Shown here: one piece after another, positions 13,258 through 25,300 of the stretch
Position numbering within the stretch: the first letter of the stretch is position 1
Layout of the letters: each line of letters opens with the position of its first letter
Assembly (NCBI GenBank): GCA_026413225.1
Contig: CM048552.1
Coordinates: 52,839,001-52,903,000, forward strand
Direction: 5' to 3'
From: Otis tarda
Lineage: Eukaryota > Chordata > Aves > Otidiformes > Otididae
DNA length: 64,000 nucleotides
Made by a program: the position numbers and the translations under genes
The notes under the pieces: generated by a model
Told to the model about the DNA's origin: nothing
The model's database searches: none
What the model saw: only the letters and a program-made list of their open reading frames with translations

Positions 13258-14620
13258 GAAATCGTGGCGGTCTGGTGAGGTCCCCGATGACTGGAAGAGA
13301 GGGAACATAACCCCCATTTTTAAAAAGGGGAGTAAGGAAGACCCGGGCAACTACAGGCCGGTCAGCCTCACCTCCGTGCCTGGCAAGGTCATGGAGCAGA
13401 TTCTCCTGGAAACCATGCTAAGGCACATGGAGAGCAAGGAGGTGGTTGGTGACAGCTAACATGGCTTCACCAAGGGCAGATCGTGCCTGACCAATTTGGT
13501 GGCCTTTTATGACAGGGTAACAGCATCGGTGGACAAGGGACGGGCAACGGATATCATCTACCTGGACTTGTGCAAGGCATTTGACACTGTCCCGCATGAC
13601 ATCCTTCTCTCTAAACTAGAGAGGCATGGGTTCGATGGATGGACCACTCGGTGGATAAGGAGTTGGCTGGATGGCCGCACTCAGAGAGTGGTGGTCAACG
13701 GCTCAATGTCCAAGTGGAGACCCGTCACCAGTGGCGTCCCTCAGGGGTCTGTGTTGGGCCCGGCCCTGTTCAACATCTTTGTCGGCGACATGGACAGTGG
13801 GGTAGAGTGCACCCTCAGCAAGTTCGCCGATGACACCAAGCTGTGTGGTGCCGTCGACTCACTGGAAGGGAGGGATGCCATCCAGAGGGACCTTGACAGG
13901 CTGGAGAGGTGGGCCCGTGCCAACCTCATGAAGTTCAACCAGGCCAAGTGCAAGGTCCTGCACCTGGGTCGTGGCAATCCCAGGCACAAATACAGGCTGG
14001 GCGGAGAATGGATTGAGAGCAGCCCTGAGGAGAAAGACTTGGGAGTGCTGGTAGACGAGAGGCTCAACATGAGTGGGCAATGCGCCCTTGCGGCCCAGAA
14101 GGCCAACCACATCCTGGGCTGCATCAAGAGGAGCGTGGCCAGCAGGTTGAGGGAGGTGATTCTGCCCCTCTACTCTGCCCTGGTGAGACCCCCACCTGGA
14201 GTACTGCGTCCAGTTCTGGAGTCCCCAACATAAGGACATGGACCAGTTGGAAAGGGTCCAGAGGAGGGCCACAAAGACGATCAGAGGGCTGGAGCACCTC
14301 TCCTATGAGGACAGGCTGAGAGAGTTGGGGCTGCTCAGCCTGCAGAAGAGGAGGCTCCAGGGAGACCTGATAGCAGTCTTCCAGTACCTCAAGGGGGCCT
14401 ACAGGAAAGATGGGGAGAAGCTGTTCAGTAGGGCCTGTTGTGATAGGACAAGGGGTAATGGGTTTAAATTAGGAGGAGGTAGGTTTAGATTAGATATTAG
14501 AAAAAAAATTTTTACAATGAGAGTTATAGAGCACTGAAACAGGTTGCCCAGAGAGGTGGTGGATGCCCCATCCCTGGAAATGTTCAAGGCCAGGCTGGAT
14601 GAGGCTCTGAGCAACCTGAT
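13232..14620 (+). pseudogene. CR1 ORF2 part 2: reverse transcriptase and C-terminus
   Basis: This is the continuation of the same ORF2 in frame 2, then frame 3. It contains [20 protein letters not shown], a stop at 13457-13459 where the family has glutamine before HGF, and the RT motifs A, B and C. A C-insertion in 14189-14193 shifts the frame: the copy at 34860-34863 has four C where this one has five. After it come [20 protein letters not shown] and [19 protein letters not shown], then a TGA in place of a tryptophan codon at 14535-14537. It cannot make a full protein. Confidence 0.9.
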
Positions 14621-14713
14621 CTAGTCAGGGATGTCCCTGCTTCTTGCAGGGGGGTTGGACTAGATGACCTTTGAAGGTCCCTTCCAACTCTAACCATTCT
14701 ATGATTCTATGAT

Positions 14714-16151
14714 CTTAATGATAAATCCTGATTTATTTTCCCTGTTGATATGCATATATAAATGAGAGCATTGGTTTTTTGCAGTTGCCTGCCTAGTAGC
14801 CTCAAGGCAAATAAACAATTACAGCATTCAGTTGGAGACACTGTAGTTTTATCCTTCTCCAAGGTTATATGCTGTGAATCTATTTTCTCAGACTCAATAA
14901 ATGCTGGTACTAAGGTGAGTCCAACAGTTTTTTTTTGTCTTAAAATGACTTGACATTATTCTTGATAATAAACCCAAAAAAAAAGCCTTTGTTGGAGGAG
15001 AATGTTCAAGAGAGTATTTGACAAAAGATACTGATCTCCAGCCTCGATCTGGGAAGAGAGCCTGCAAATACAGCAAAATGTGGGCTTCTCAAGAGTCATT
15101 CAATGTCAGCATAACTTCGCTTCCATTCAGACTGACAGTGATAACTTCAGAACGAGCAGAGTCAGGTCAACAGTGAATATATATATTTAAATCCTGCCAT
15201 CAAAAGGAGTTAGAATGCCTGCAGGAGTACATGTGAGTTTAGTTGCCAGGACTTAAATTAAACAGCAGTTAACACCACTCTGTGCCCACTTTCAGAAGGA
15301 GAATAAGAACCTGCCCTTTACAAGTTTTCCTTGGCCTAGCTGATGACTGCAACTCACCAAAGCATGTGTTTATGCTTTTGGAGTTACATAAATGGCCCCT
15401 ACTTTAGTCTCTTCCACTCCTTATATAGTGATACTGGAGAAGAATATGGAGCTTTCTTTTTAAACATGTTTGTGTTTGATTTGTTTTCTTTGGGAAATAC
15501 AATGTCTGTATAAACTTAATGGTAAAAGAGAAAGGTAGTCTCGCCAGAAGGGCAAGTCTATATAATATGTGGGCCTATGATACTGCCTGTGTTCTAGGAT
15601 TGGCAGCAAAAATATGGTACTAAGGTGATTTGTCAGTGAAGCCTGAAAGTTTGGGTATTAGTGAATATCTCTGATACAGAGATATGGGCTACAGAAACAT
15701 GTGATTATCAAATACTGATCTAATATTTTCAGGAATAATGGAATATGATTTCCAGCTGTAGAAGGGGGTTGGGGAGTGGAAAGAAGGAAAAGGTAAAAAT
15801 TGCAGCCTGTGAAAAATAGTAGATTAATGGCACTGAATTCTGAAACTCATTGTACATTGACTATCTCTAACCCAGAACTGGTGATCTGAATTCTACCATA
15901 CAAATCTGTTTTGAAGATCAGGATTCAATTAGATACACCTTGCTAGTGCTTCTCAATCAGAATAAGAATTTTCAAAAGTTCTTGTAAGAAACAAGTTTGT
16001 TTTATAAAGAATGCCGTCCTTGCATTGAACATCTTGAATTTTCATGAATTTTCATGACTAAAAACTTGTAGTTTTCAACCAATATTTCTCTGGAGAAAAG
16101 TACAGTTTTTCCACAGGAAATATTCTTTTCTCCAGCCAATTTCAGTAAGTG
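14714..16151. other. Non-coding, no gene seen
   Basis: Ordinary AT-rich sequence between two CR1 copies. No exon, RNA gene or further repeat was recognised. Confidence 0.6.
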
Positions 16152-16294
16152 CGTTGCCCAGAGACTGTGGAGATATTCAGGACTCAATAGGACAAGTCCC
16201 TGAGCAGCCTGATTTGAATTGGCCCTGCGTTAGCTAGAGTGTTAGCTTGGATGACACCTAGAGGTCCCTTCCAACCTAGATTCTCTGATTCTGC
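16152..16294 (+). mobile_element. Old CR1 LINE 3' tail fragment
   Basis: The order gttgcccagagactgtggag, ctgagcagcctgatttgaat, ttggatgacacctagaggtc, ccttccaacctagattctctgattctg is that of a diverged CR1 3' end. It is in ANO4 sense orientation. Confidence 0.87.
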
Positions 16295-18988
16295 TAAGTC
16301 TTTTGTCACACTGGATTTGCACTGCTGTGAAGACCAGCAAGAATGTTATTACTGACCAGAATAAAATCTAGTTTGCTATGGATATTCCTCCTCAATAAAT
16401 CAGTTTGAAACAACCAATTTATATGAACGTTGGTGGCCTGGCAATTGTCATATGATGGTAACACTATAGGCACTGGTGCCGCAGGTCAATTCCAAACACT
16501 TATTCCGTTTTTGTGCTTGCAAAGTGTTTTATCACATTGTCTCTCCCCTTGATTCCTCTGATTTTCTTTCTTCTTTCTTCATCTAGGCATCACTTTCTGT
16601 CAGATTGCTCATGTCAACAGTTGTCTTATTTAAATTTCCAAGGGGACCAACGTTACATTGATTTTTCTTTGCATGTTCCCATAATGTGAAATTGCATTTA
16701 CTTCTCCAAACTATTTAATTAGACAAGCCTTGGAAGTTAATTACAACAGAAGAATGCTCCTCTGTTCTCAATGAAACATTTAGAATCTGAAAGATAGTGT
16801 GTGTGAATACTAATCTAACAAAGAGAGTTTAGGAGATTCCATTCACTAAGATGGTGCTCCTGATATTTTTCTTTTGGGTGTTTTGATTAGTTATTTTCTC
16901 CTTAGATTAAGCAAATGTGACATTTCATTCAATTACTCCTCCAGCTGGATTTGTTCTTCGCTGTCCAATCTTGTTTTTCTCAGGCTTTCTTAGTGCTTTC
17001 CTTTATGAACATTTAACATGAGAAAACTGTAGACAAATGGATTTCCATATTAATAACGTAGCGTTATTATCCCTTTCTTCTGAAAATAATGGAACCTCCC
17101 AGATGTAATTTGGTTAGATCTTCTGTTGACAAAGTTGTTAAAGTAACATTACAAGATACTGAGTAAAAAATACTCTTTAAACATCTGTATTGTGATAACT
17201 ATGTGAAAGTTTTTCGTATTTATGTGTGAAACCATGTAACATATAAAAAATCAAATTTAAATGAAGATAATGTTCACTTGTGAAAGAGCATCTCCACAAG
17301 TCATGTTACTGTGGCTGCCATATGTAGTATGGCTTAAACAACAATGCGCTGGAAAATGCCTGTAAACTTCCTGTTTAACAGCCATCACTAAATTTACAAG
17401 CTGGTTCTAATAAATTTTCTCAATTTCTCAGATTTTATTGGTGTGTCAGGACCATAGTTTTCTTCTGTATATTGGGCTTATGAGACGGTTCTTTTGAGTT
17501 TTGGTGGGTTTTGTTGGGTTTTTTTTTGTTGGTTTTTTTTTAATCTGAGCTGTTTATGACAAAATTACCAGTCCACTGCTGACTCATCTTTGAGAGAGCA
17601 GTTTGCAGGAAATTTTCAGAGTAGCAGAACTTAGTCTTGGTTTTGTGGTATCTACTTGTGAAGGTCTCATGGGAAAATAAAACATAACTTGTGAAATGTA
17701 CCTATAAAGAAAAACATCATTAGAGGCCTGATTTAGAATCCATAAAAGTCAATAGAAAGAGTACAACCAAATTCATTGTCTCTGAAGCAGGTCCCTTGGG
17801 AGCATTTCATTGCTGTTGTGTCATTTCATGTTGAAATATTTTTTGGAAAGTCATCAGCAAAAGAATAGCAAGATTTTTTTTCTGCAGTTTTTAATATCAG
17901 AAAGTTACTTGTTTCATTATGAGCTAAATCCATTTATTCATGCTGTCCAATAGTACTTTGGCTACAAGTATTTCTCTGTGTCCATTTTTGAGAATTTCAA
18001 GATTCTATTTGTTTAAAAAAATGTTAACTCTGTAATGACTGGGTTGTTTGGTTGTTTTTTTTTTTCCTTTATTTTTCTCTCTGCTAAAGAAAATAGTATA
18101 TATATATCTTAACTGTTGGAGCTTTCATTCCTATCACTTAAAAAAATAGTAATAACATTCTATCTACTCTAAGGACATGAACATGCTGTAGCAGTTTCAG
18201 TAATTTCAGCATCTATCAGGATATGGAAGGAAGAGTCAAACAGGGGTCAAAAGTATAAATGTCAGCCTCCTACCCATATAGTCGCTGTAGCTTCCAGATA
18301 AGCAATGCTAGATTTAAGATCTCCCAGTAAAAATTGTGTAACCAAGAGTTAATGAGAGAAACATTGAATATAGTACAATGTCTAAAAAAAATGGGAAATC
18401 ATCCCTAAAGCCTTTCTTGCCTGGTTTTCTCACTTTCCTTTTCTCACACTCTACACTTTTACCCATTTCTTTAGTATTCCTCGAACTCAGCCTGTAGTAA
18501 TTGCCCCTGTTAATATGATCCATTCAGTTGTCTAAAGCTGTATTGTATGCAATTTTATGAGAATTTCATTGATTTTTCATTAGAATTTGAGCAACTCATC
18601 TTCCAATATTAACATGTGGCTGCCTGTGTTCTCAGCTTGGCTTCAGCTGACCCCGCTGTAGCTTTTTTTGTAAAGCACTATTTCTCCTCCTGAGTGCAAA
18701 CAGAGCTAAATTTCTCCCCTTCTTTTTACTGCATATTCTCTATTCTTCTTCTGTTAGGTAGCAGCTGTTCTGGTACACATACCCTACATAAAGCTCTCTT
18801 TACACTAAACAGGACCCATAGAAAAGAAGATGGTAGTACTGTGAAGAGATCTTGCTGGCGTAGTCATGACCCTTGACACAAAACCAGAAAAATAGATATT
18901 GACCACTGAACATGGTTTCTTTCTTTTTTACTTGAAAAAGTAAGCCCTGGTGGCTGTTTGTTGTTTTTGTTTTTTTTTTCTTTTGCAG
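16295..18988. other. Non-coding sequence before the first visible exon
   Basis: AT-rich, with T-rich runs near 17520-17541 and 18053-18070 and a short TA run near 18097-18107. It ends in the polypyrimidine tract and ttttgcag acceptor of exon a. No earlier coding exon was seen. Confidence 0.6.
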
Positions 18989-19089
18989 TCATCTCTAACA
19001 AACAGTGACATCATCTTTGTGAAGTTGCATGCCCCTTGGGAGGTCCTTGGCAAATATGCGGAACTAATGAATGTAAGAATGCCTTTCAG
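18989..19089 (+). CDS. ANO4: ANO4 exon a: dimerisation domain
   Basis: This 101-bp exon starts at a codon boundary (phase 0), after a long T-rich tract ending ttttgcag, and ends in AG of a split arginine codon before gtaggt. It encodes SSLTNSDIIFVKLHAPWEV followed by a segment ending VRMPFR. The FVKLHAPWEVL core is a hallmark of the anoctamin N-terminal dimerisation domain, which sits in the cytosol. No start codon or upstream coding sequence is attached, so at least one earlier exon is needed. I looked for the expected preceding exon (family sequence ending near GLQMEKE) between 1 and 18988 and did not find it by eye. Confidence 0.96.
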
Positions 19090-22000
19090 GTAGGTGCAGT
19101 TGTATTTTGTCTCAACCTCCAAAGTGACACTGTACTGTAAAGCTAATGTAATAATAACACCAAAATGCACATGGAAAAGCTCTTCTATAAGATACCACAC
19201 ATCTTTAGAAAATATAAATGGAGTACTTTAGATACAATATTCATTGCTGTTTCTTCTTAATGCCTGCAATTTCAGTACAATACTGGTTTGAAATTAAGGT
19301 GAGCTGTAGCAGTGCAGCTGTTTTCATGGGGTATTCTATCCTTAGGCCCTTTAACCCCTTCAGTGCTGGAGCCCCCTGCATACTTGTGCGCTGCTGTTTT
19401 TTAAATGGACATTTCATTGAAATCAATGGGAGGTCAAGAAGATCCAGGTACGTAAGGCAGCACAGAAGGTGCATGTCTGTTGGACGTATCTGGTATGTTC
19501 AGCACCTGAAAATTGCTTGTATAGTGTGTAATTATGGAAATACAGATTATAAATAAGTATCTCATCTAATAGGAAAACAATTCAGGCTATAAAGACTTTT
19601 TTTTTTCTGTGGAGAAAATAAAGAACTTCCATTAAATGCTGCTGATAACTAAATTCATTCCACATTGTCATTCAGATTATTTTTACCATTTATTTAATAT
19701 TATTTGCATGTTGGGCTATGAAATTTTCTATATAAAATATCAATTTTATTCTGTTTGTTATCAGAACTGCTAAAATAGCATAAAGACTTCCACTGGAGCT
19801 GACCAAAACCCATTAACTAAGAGGTCTTGATTCTTCTTTCAGTTAGCAGGGTTTATAGATGCATAACTCCATTGATTTTAATGGAATTACCCCTGAGCGA
19901 GAAAGGGATCAGACCCAGAATATGCAACTAGTGAGTCGGTGTCCTTCGTAGGATTTCTTCTGTTTTCTTCTTACCTCTCATACCTCTGGTATGAGATAAG
20001 CTGTAGTAGTACAGAACTTGCTAGGAAAAATGAATATGAATTGACAAAGGGCTTATTCTGTATGTATTTTGGTTTTAATTTTCACAGCAAATCTTCAGCT
20101 GTTCTTTCTTGTGTTTTTGTGCTAAAGAGAAAAATGTAAAAGTGATCACAAGTCATTGCAAGATATTCATATTATTTTTAAAAAGTGCTCTAGCCATAGA
20201 AAAAATGGACTGGGCCAAAGTGTCCCTCCTTTGACTTCTGTGGCATTCCTTGAGATGAACCTGCCCCAGTTGAAGGATAAGGTCTCATGATTAAGAAATA
20301 CACCAGAAAGTCAGATTTTAGTCACTGTGAGCAGCTTGTTCTTTCCTGATCGGAAGTTCCTTTTTCGAAATGTATCTCTCAGCAGATAGCAAAGTAGATG
20401 CCATACAAATTATACAGAAAGCATCAAAAATACTAAAGGTTTCTTGTCCTGTTTCAGGACCATGGCTTCATTCTTTCCACATCAACAGAGAGAGAATTAT
20501 TACAGTAATGTTAAGAGGAAATTATGGCGATTTACTATGTCTGCTGGGCAGGCTCTTAAATTTTGTTTTAGGAGCAACAGTACTCTTTACCATTTAAAAA
20601 CACAGACCAGCATTTTACAAAATGTTCACTAGTCTAGATTGACTGTTTCCAGGTGCCCTTGTCTAACCTCTTATTTTAAGGGCTGCTGCTTACAGCTCCC
20701 AATATTTTAGGTTGGAGTTGTCCAAGGTCCAAACATCAGTGAATGAAATCCTTGCTATTTCAAAGTAGGGATGCCAAAACAGTGGATAGCTCTGGACATT
20801 TGAAACAAAATCAAGAAGGGGGTGGCATCTTCAGAAAAACTTAGCTTTGACCCTTCTCTACTCCTGCTAAGTATAGCACTCCTCCTACCTTGTAGAGGAG
20901 TTGTGCAAAGGAGGCTGGCCCAACATGAAATTGTTTCGGAAATTTCACTTCACCAGCGCAATATGGACACTGATAACAAAAATAATGTCAAAATATTATG
21001 CATTATTTAAATTCTAAGTTCTGAAAATTAACCTGGAATACTAACTAGGTTTTTTTTTTTCTATAGTTTATAAATCCTAGAATACTAACCAGTTTTTTTT
21101 TCTATAGTTTATAAATCATCAGTGCTGTCTTATTTTAGAAAGCTCCCAACTATGCTTGCTTCCAAGGCACTAACAGCATTCCTACAGTACATTTAATATA
21201 CACGAATATTCAGAATATATGTGGTATGAGCCCTTCATTTTCCAGAATTGGTACAGTTCAGTGCTGCACAAGGGAAACTCTCAGAATACACAGAAACCAC
21301 CTTGATTTAGAAATGATCTTCAGTGGATGACAAAGTCAACCTCTGGAGGAGGAAACGAGTTCAGGCAGGCACCCAAATCTTCTGTAAGGAGTATCATTCC
21401 CAAACTCACACCTAAAAGGCTTCAGATTTTCTTAACTCTCATGAAGATGTCATCTCTCTGCTGAAGGCAATGGGTCAAATCCCGACAGCTGTGGTGTTAT
21501 AGGCACGTATGAGGACAAGAAGACCTGCCAGCAGCAGAGAGGGACAGGAGGTGGACTCACTGTTCCAGATCTACACAGGATGTTTAGGGCTGATCAGGAA
21601 GCAGGCTGAGAGCGTGGTCAGCATGTGTCTGCTTGTGCGCCCTTGTCTGCTCACTTGTTCCCCATGCACACTCCCACACAGCTTATTGCACTGACAACAG
21701 AAATCAGCTGTGCTTGTGTGAGGGGCAGAGGGAGTGGCTGCATACTTTGGGGGGGATGCTGAGCACATACTCATTTGCTTGTGTAGCCAATATTCTGTTT
21801 CAAAGGATGTTACCCCAACAACAAGCACTGGTCCCACTTGGTACTGCGTGTGCTATGGCATATTGCAGCATGGTACCGCTTTCCTGACTTTTCTAAGGGA
21901 TTCTCTGTTGTGTTTCACCAAATACACTTTAATAATTCACTAGTGGATGGGAGATAATTTGTCTGTATTTGTATCGGCCCTATAGAAATCCTGCAATAGT

Positions 22001-22280
22001 TTATGGACTTCTTTGAAATAGAAACATCTTCGTGTCCCTGTCTTTCATACATGACAAATAGCAGAAAAGGAGAAGACCATGGGAAAATTATGACCTTGCA
22101 ATTCAAATGCCACCAGAGTCTGTGTGGCTTCCTGAGACAGTTGTGTTAATCTCTCTTTTAGTCTCTTTCTCCACCTCTTACAGGCTTCTGTCTTCAATCT
22201 CCTTTCCTTCCTTGCTAGTTCATACTGTAACTGACGATGGGTTTTCTTCTCGACTGGCTTCATTTTTGCTGTTCTTCCAG
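19090..22280 (+). other. ANO4: ANO4 intron between exons a and b (3.2 kb)
   Basis: No recognised transposon. It holds a local tandem duplication at 21036-21117. The last 170 bp are pyrimidine-rich on the + strand, so the minus strand shows a lysine/arginine-rich open frame that I take to be a by-product. Confidence 0.8.
21036..21117. repeat. Two-copy tandem duplication
   Basis: Two about 40-bp units, gaatactaact/c...T-run...ctatagtttataaatc, lie side by side at about 21036-21075 and 21080-21117. They differ mainly in T-run length and a few bases, so this is a local duplication, not a mobile element. Confidence 0.85.
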
Positions 22281-22325
22281 GAGAAAAATCTATTACCTGC
22301 ACCGCCGATACAAGTTCATGAATAG
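22281..22325 (+). CDS. ANO4: ANO4 exon b: 45-bp small exon
   Basis: This very short exon (45 bp) completes one arginine codon with its first base, encodes RKIYYLHRRYKFMN, and ends in AG of another split arginine. It lies between gttcttccag and gtgagt. The basic stretch continues the cytosolic dimerisation domain. The exon is a multiple of three and both borders have the same phase, so skipping it would keep the frame. It is preceded by about 170 bp rich in pyrimidines, which may help a small exon to be recognised. Confidence 0.95.
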   Translation, partial: EKNLLPAPPIQVHE

Positions 22326-25300
22326 GTGAGTACAATTCTTATGCCAGTCCAGTTTATGTTCGTTTGGACCCAATAACAAAAATAATGGTGAAGGTCAAGC
22401 TGGAAGGAAAAGTTTATTAGCTGTGTTTATAGAAGGGTGGAGGGAGTGATTACACACTAGAACATCTGCAGAAACAAATACAGAAGTTGCATATTTAAGG
22501 CATCTGCAATGTGAAAGAGGCAATTCATTTTGTCAGTGTTGCCTTTTTTTAGGAATAAGGACATATTTTTCAATTGATGGAGTCTTTTAAAGAAGAATAA
22601 GTGTGTTAATGCAAGCATTGTATCTCTTTCTTTTCATGTAGCTCATTAGGGAGTTTTTTGAGTTAAAATACCACAGTTACAGCTTTTTTTTTTCATTTCC
22701 ATGCACCTTGCTTACTTGTAATACTGATGGCATTATTTATTTATTGCTTCCTCTGCGGGGATGCTTAGTACTTTGTTGGTGGATAAGAAGGCAAAGAACC
22801 AAGTTCACCTCTGATGTAACATTATTGAGATTGAGAGATGAGTATTTTTCAAGGATCTTTGAAGTGCCTTCACTCAATTATTAAACATCTTTAAGGTTAT
22901 GTTTAATACCTGGTTTATGTCTGACTTGCTACAACGAAAAAGTTCCAGTGCTGTAGTTCGTATTTTCTTTTTGATACCTTGGACAATTAAATGAAAATGT
23001 CTCCAAACAGCCTAAAAATATATATAGGCTTGGTAAAGACAAGATCATATGTTGGCATTTAATGCCACAGTGCTGTTGATGCAGTTTTCAAAAGAGTTTA
23101 GCATTTGATTTACTGTGTTACTCAGAGGTCAGTGAAAATATTCCCATGAACCTCTGAGAGAGAAGAATTAAATTTGAAAAATCTGCATTTTGGAGTAAAC
23201 AGCTGTATCACTTTGCAGATAATGTTAGTAGATCAACATCCATGGGAAAATAAATCATATTATCACTCTGCTGCATGAGCATATTAAAAAGCATTTTGTA
23301 CATTAAATTCCATCACAGTGTGCTGGTGATCTCACATTATAGTATTTACTTCTTTATATTAATTATCACCAAATGGGCTCTTTTTTGGAGTTAAAGCATT
23401 TTACCTAGTTGGCACAGGCTAATAGATGCACACAGCTCTTCTAAAGCTTGTTGATGTTTCCCACTTTCCATCCTCACCTTACAATAAATACTGTAGTGGC
23501 TGTTAACTTCAGAATTTGTCTTGATTTTAGTTGAGACATGGCTGCTTTGACTGAAGTGATAGATAGGAAGGAGTAGGTGAAGACTCTAACATTTGTATGT
23601 GATGTATGAAGTTTTGCTTTATATTCATTTTCTAATGAGTCAGGATGCAATTTGAAGTCAGAATGGAAAGATGTATGATATTTTTCTGGTATTTTAGTTC
23701 CTGAGTGATGAGAATACTTGGCTAAATTCAATTTTTATGTTCAGGTCTAGAAATAACTATTTGACGTGGAAAAGCTATAACTGAATAGTCTCAGTGGGAA
23801 AAAAGAAAACATATTCTATTCTATGATTCTATGATATTCAGATTTATTTTCATTTATGTGAAATTCAGATATAGAGGTTCAATAAAAGTATCTATTTCTT
23901 CTACTCCTAGTTCAGTGAAGATTACAAGTAACTGAAGTCTTGGTCCATTTTTTCAGTCAAGCCAAATTTTATATTGACATTAGGGCAAAATTTATTTTAA
24001 AGAGGATTTTTATTACAAGGCAAAGCCCAGAGCAGGTCACTTGCAACTTGTCAACTTGATTTGATTTTTTTTCTATGAAAAATTCTAATGATATCAAAAT
24101 TTCAAATAACAAAACTCCACTAATACATTTTAGAGGAAAGAAGGCATATTGGGTACGTATGCAGTACCTGCATTGTGGTACCTGGTATTGTGATTAAAAA
24201 CTAAACTAAGACAATATCTAGCACTACGAGATGTGTAAAGCTCTATCAAGGCTGACCCACAGATAAAAATCAATCTCAGTTCAGAACTTTTTTTTTCTAC
24301 CTTCCTCTTTCCTTTGAAAAATGATCCTATTCCTACCCTACTTCCTAGTGAGAAAACAGTTTCTTTGAAATTACTTGATAAATCCTTTGTTTGAGTTAAG
24401 CACAGTATGTATCTTCAGAAAGAGGATACTGAGTAATGACTAGACTTGGAGAGTGGGGACAGGCTTGGAGTGGAAGAGACTCTGTCTTTGAGACACTGTG
24501 TGAATGTTAGCCTTATGAGGCTAATAAGTGTTTTTAAAGAAGGAATTAAAGAATGATACTATTATCAGGTGTTTCACTCTCCTCTTTCTTTGTGCCTAAC
24601 TCTACAGTGCCTCATCACTCCATGCATTCTCTTGCTCTTGTGTAGGTTGCTCTACTTTCCCAACACCGTTCCCTTATTCAGCTGAGTATATAAGCTTCTC
24701 CATGAAGGGAAAGTGAGACATGAATTAGCCTTGAAGAAGTGATAAAACACAGTAGATTTTTAACACCGTATGTCTGTGTTTGTTAACACTAACACCACTC
24801 TTTCAGCTTTTTTTTTTATAAATACTCCTGTAGAGTACAAAGCCTGTGCTGCTGGCTGGTGGCACTGCTGGAATGAGCTGGAGGCAATTTAAGAATTTGG
24901 TTATTTTTCTTTTCCAAGGAGATAACTAAGGGTTTTTTTTCTCTAAGGATGGCTTTGCTGTACTGTATGTTCTAGGCCTTGCAGAAAGGCTTTGCAGCCT
25001 TCTCAGACCTGTTTGCTGGCTCACTGAGCATGCCAAGTAATCTGAGCTTTGGGAATGGCAAGCCAGTCAAATTCTGAATACACTCAGTGAGAAGCCAACA
25101 TGAATAATGCATTGCTCTTAGGTGGGGAAAGCACTGTGTCTGCCTGTGTGCATGTGTGCTGTGATAAACCTATGGCACACGTATCTCAAATGTGCACATT
25201 GACTTGCAGAATGAATAGGAAAGGATTGCAGATTAGCAAAGATGTTAATAGCTTAGAGAATTCAAATCACTTTAGTTAACAAATAAGCATGGAATGGGAT

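Larger units (their letters stand above)
12310..14713 (+). mobile_element. CR1 LINE, 2.4 kb, with broken ORF2
   Basis: This is a 5'-truncated copy of Chicken Repeat 1, a non-LTR retrotransposon. ORF2 starts inside the endonuclease domain (SDHD at 12481-12492) and runs through the reverse transcriptase. Motif A is YLDLCKAFD near 13559-13585, motif B is [11 protein letters not shown] at 13730-13762, and motif C is FADD at 13823-13834. The 3' tail has gttggactagatgacctttg and attctatgattctatgat. The frame is broken at four places: a frameshift near 13240-13257, a TAA at 13457-13459, an extra C in the run 14189-14193 and a TGA at 14535-14537. Relatively high GC and long open stretches set it apart from the flanks. 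It lies in ANO4 sense orientation. Confidence 0.96.

Noticed and set aside
13741-14272. Long minus-strand open frames over the CR1 copy
   Set aside because: They are shadows of the plus-strand CR1 reverse transcriptase reading frame.
22045-22335. Lysine/arginine-rich minus-strand open frame overlapping exon b
   Set aside because: It is the antisense of a long pyrimidine-rich tract and the exon itself; such tracts give K/R/E-rich open frames by composition. No protein family was recognised.
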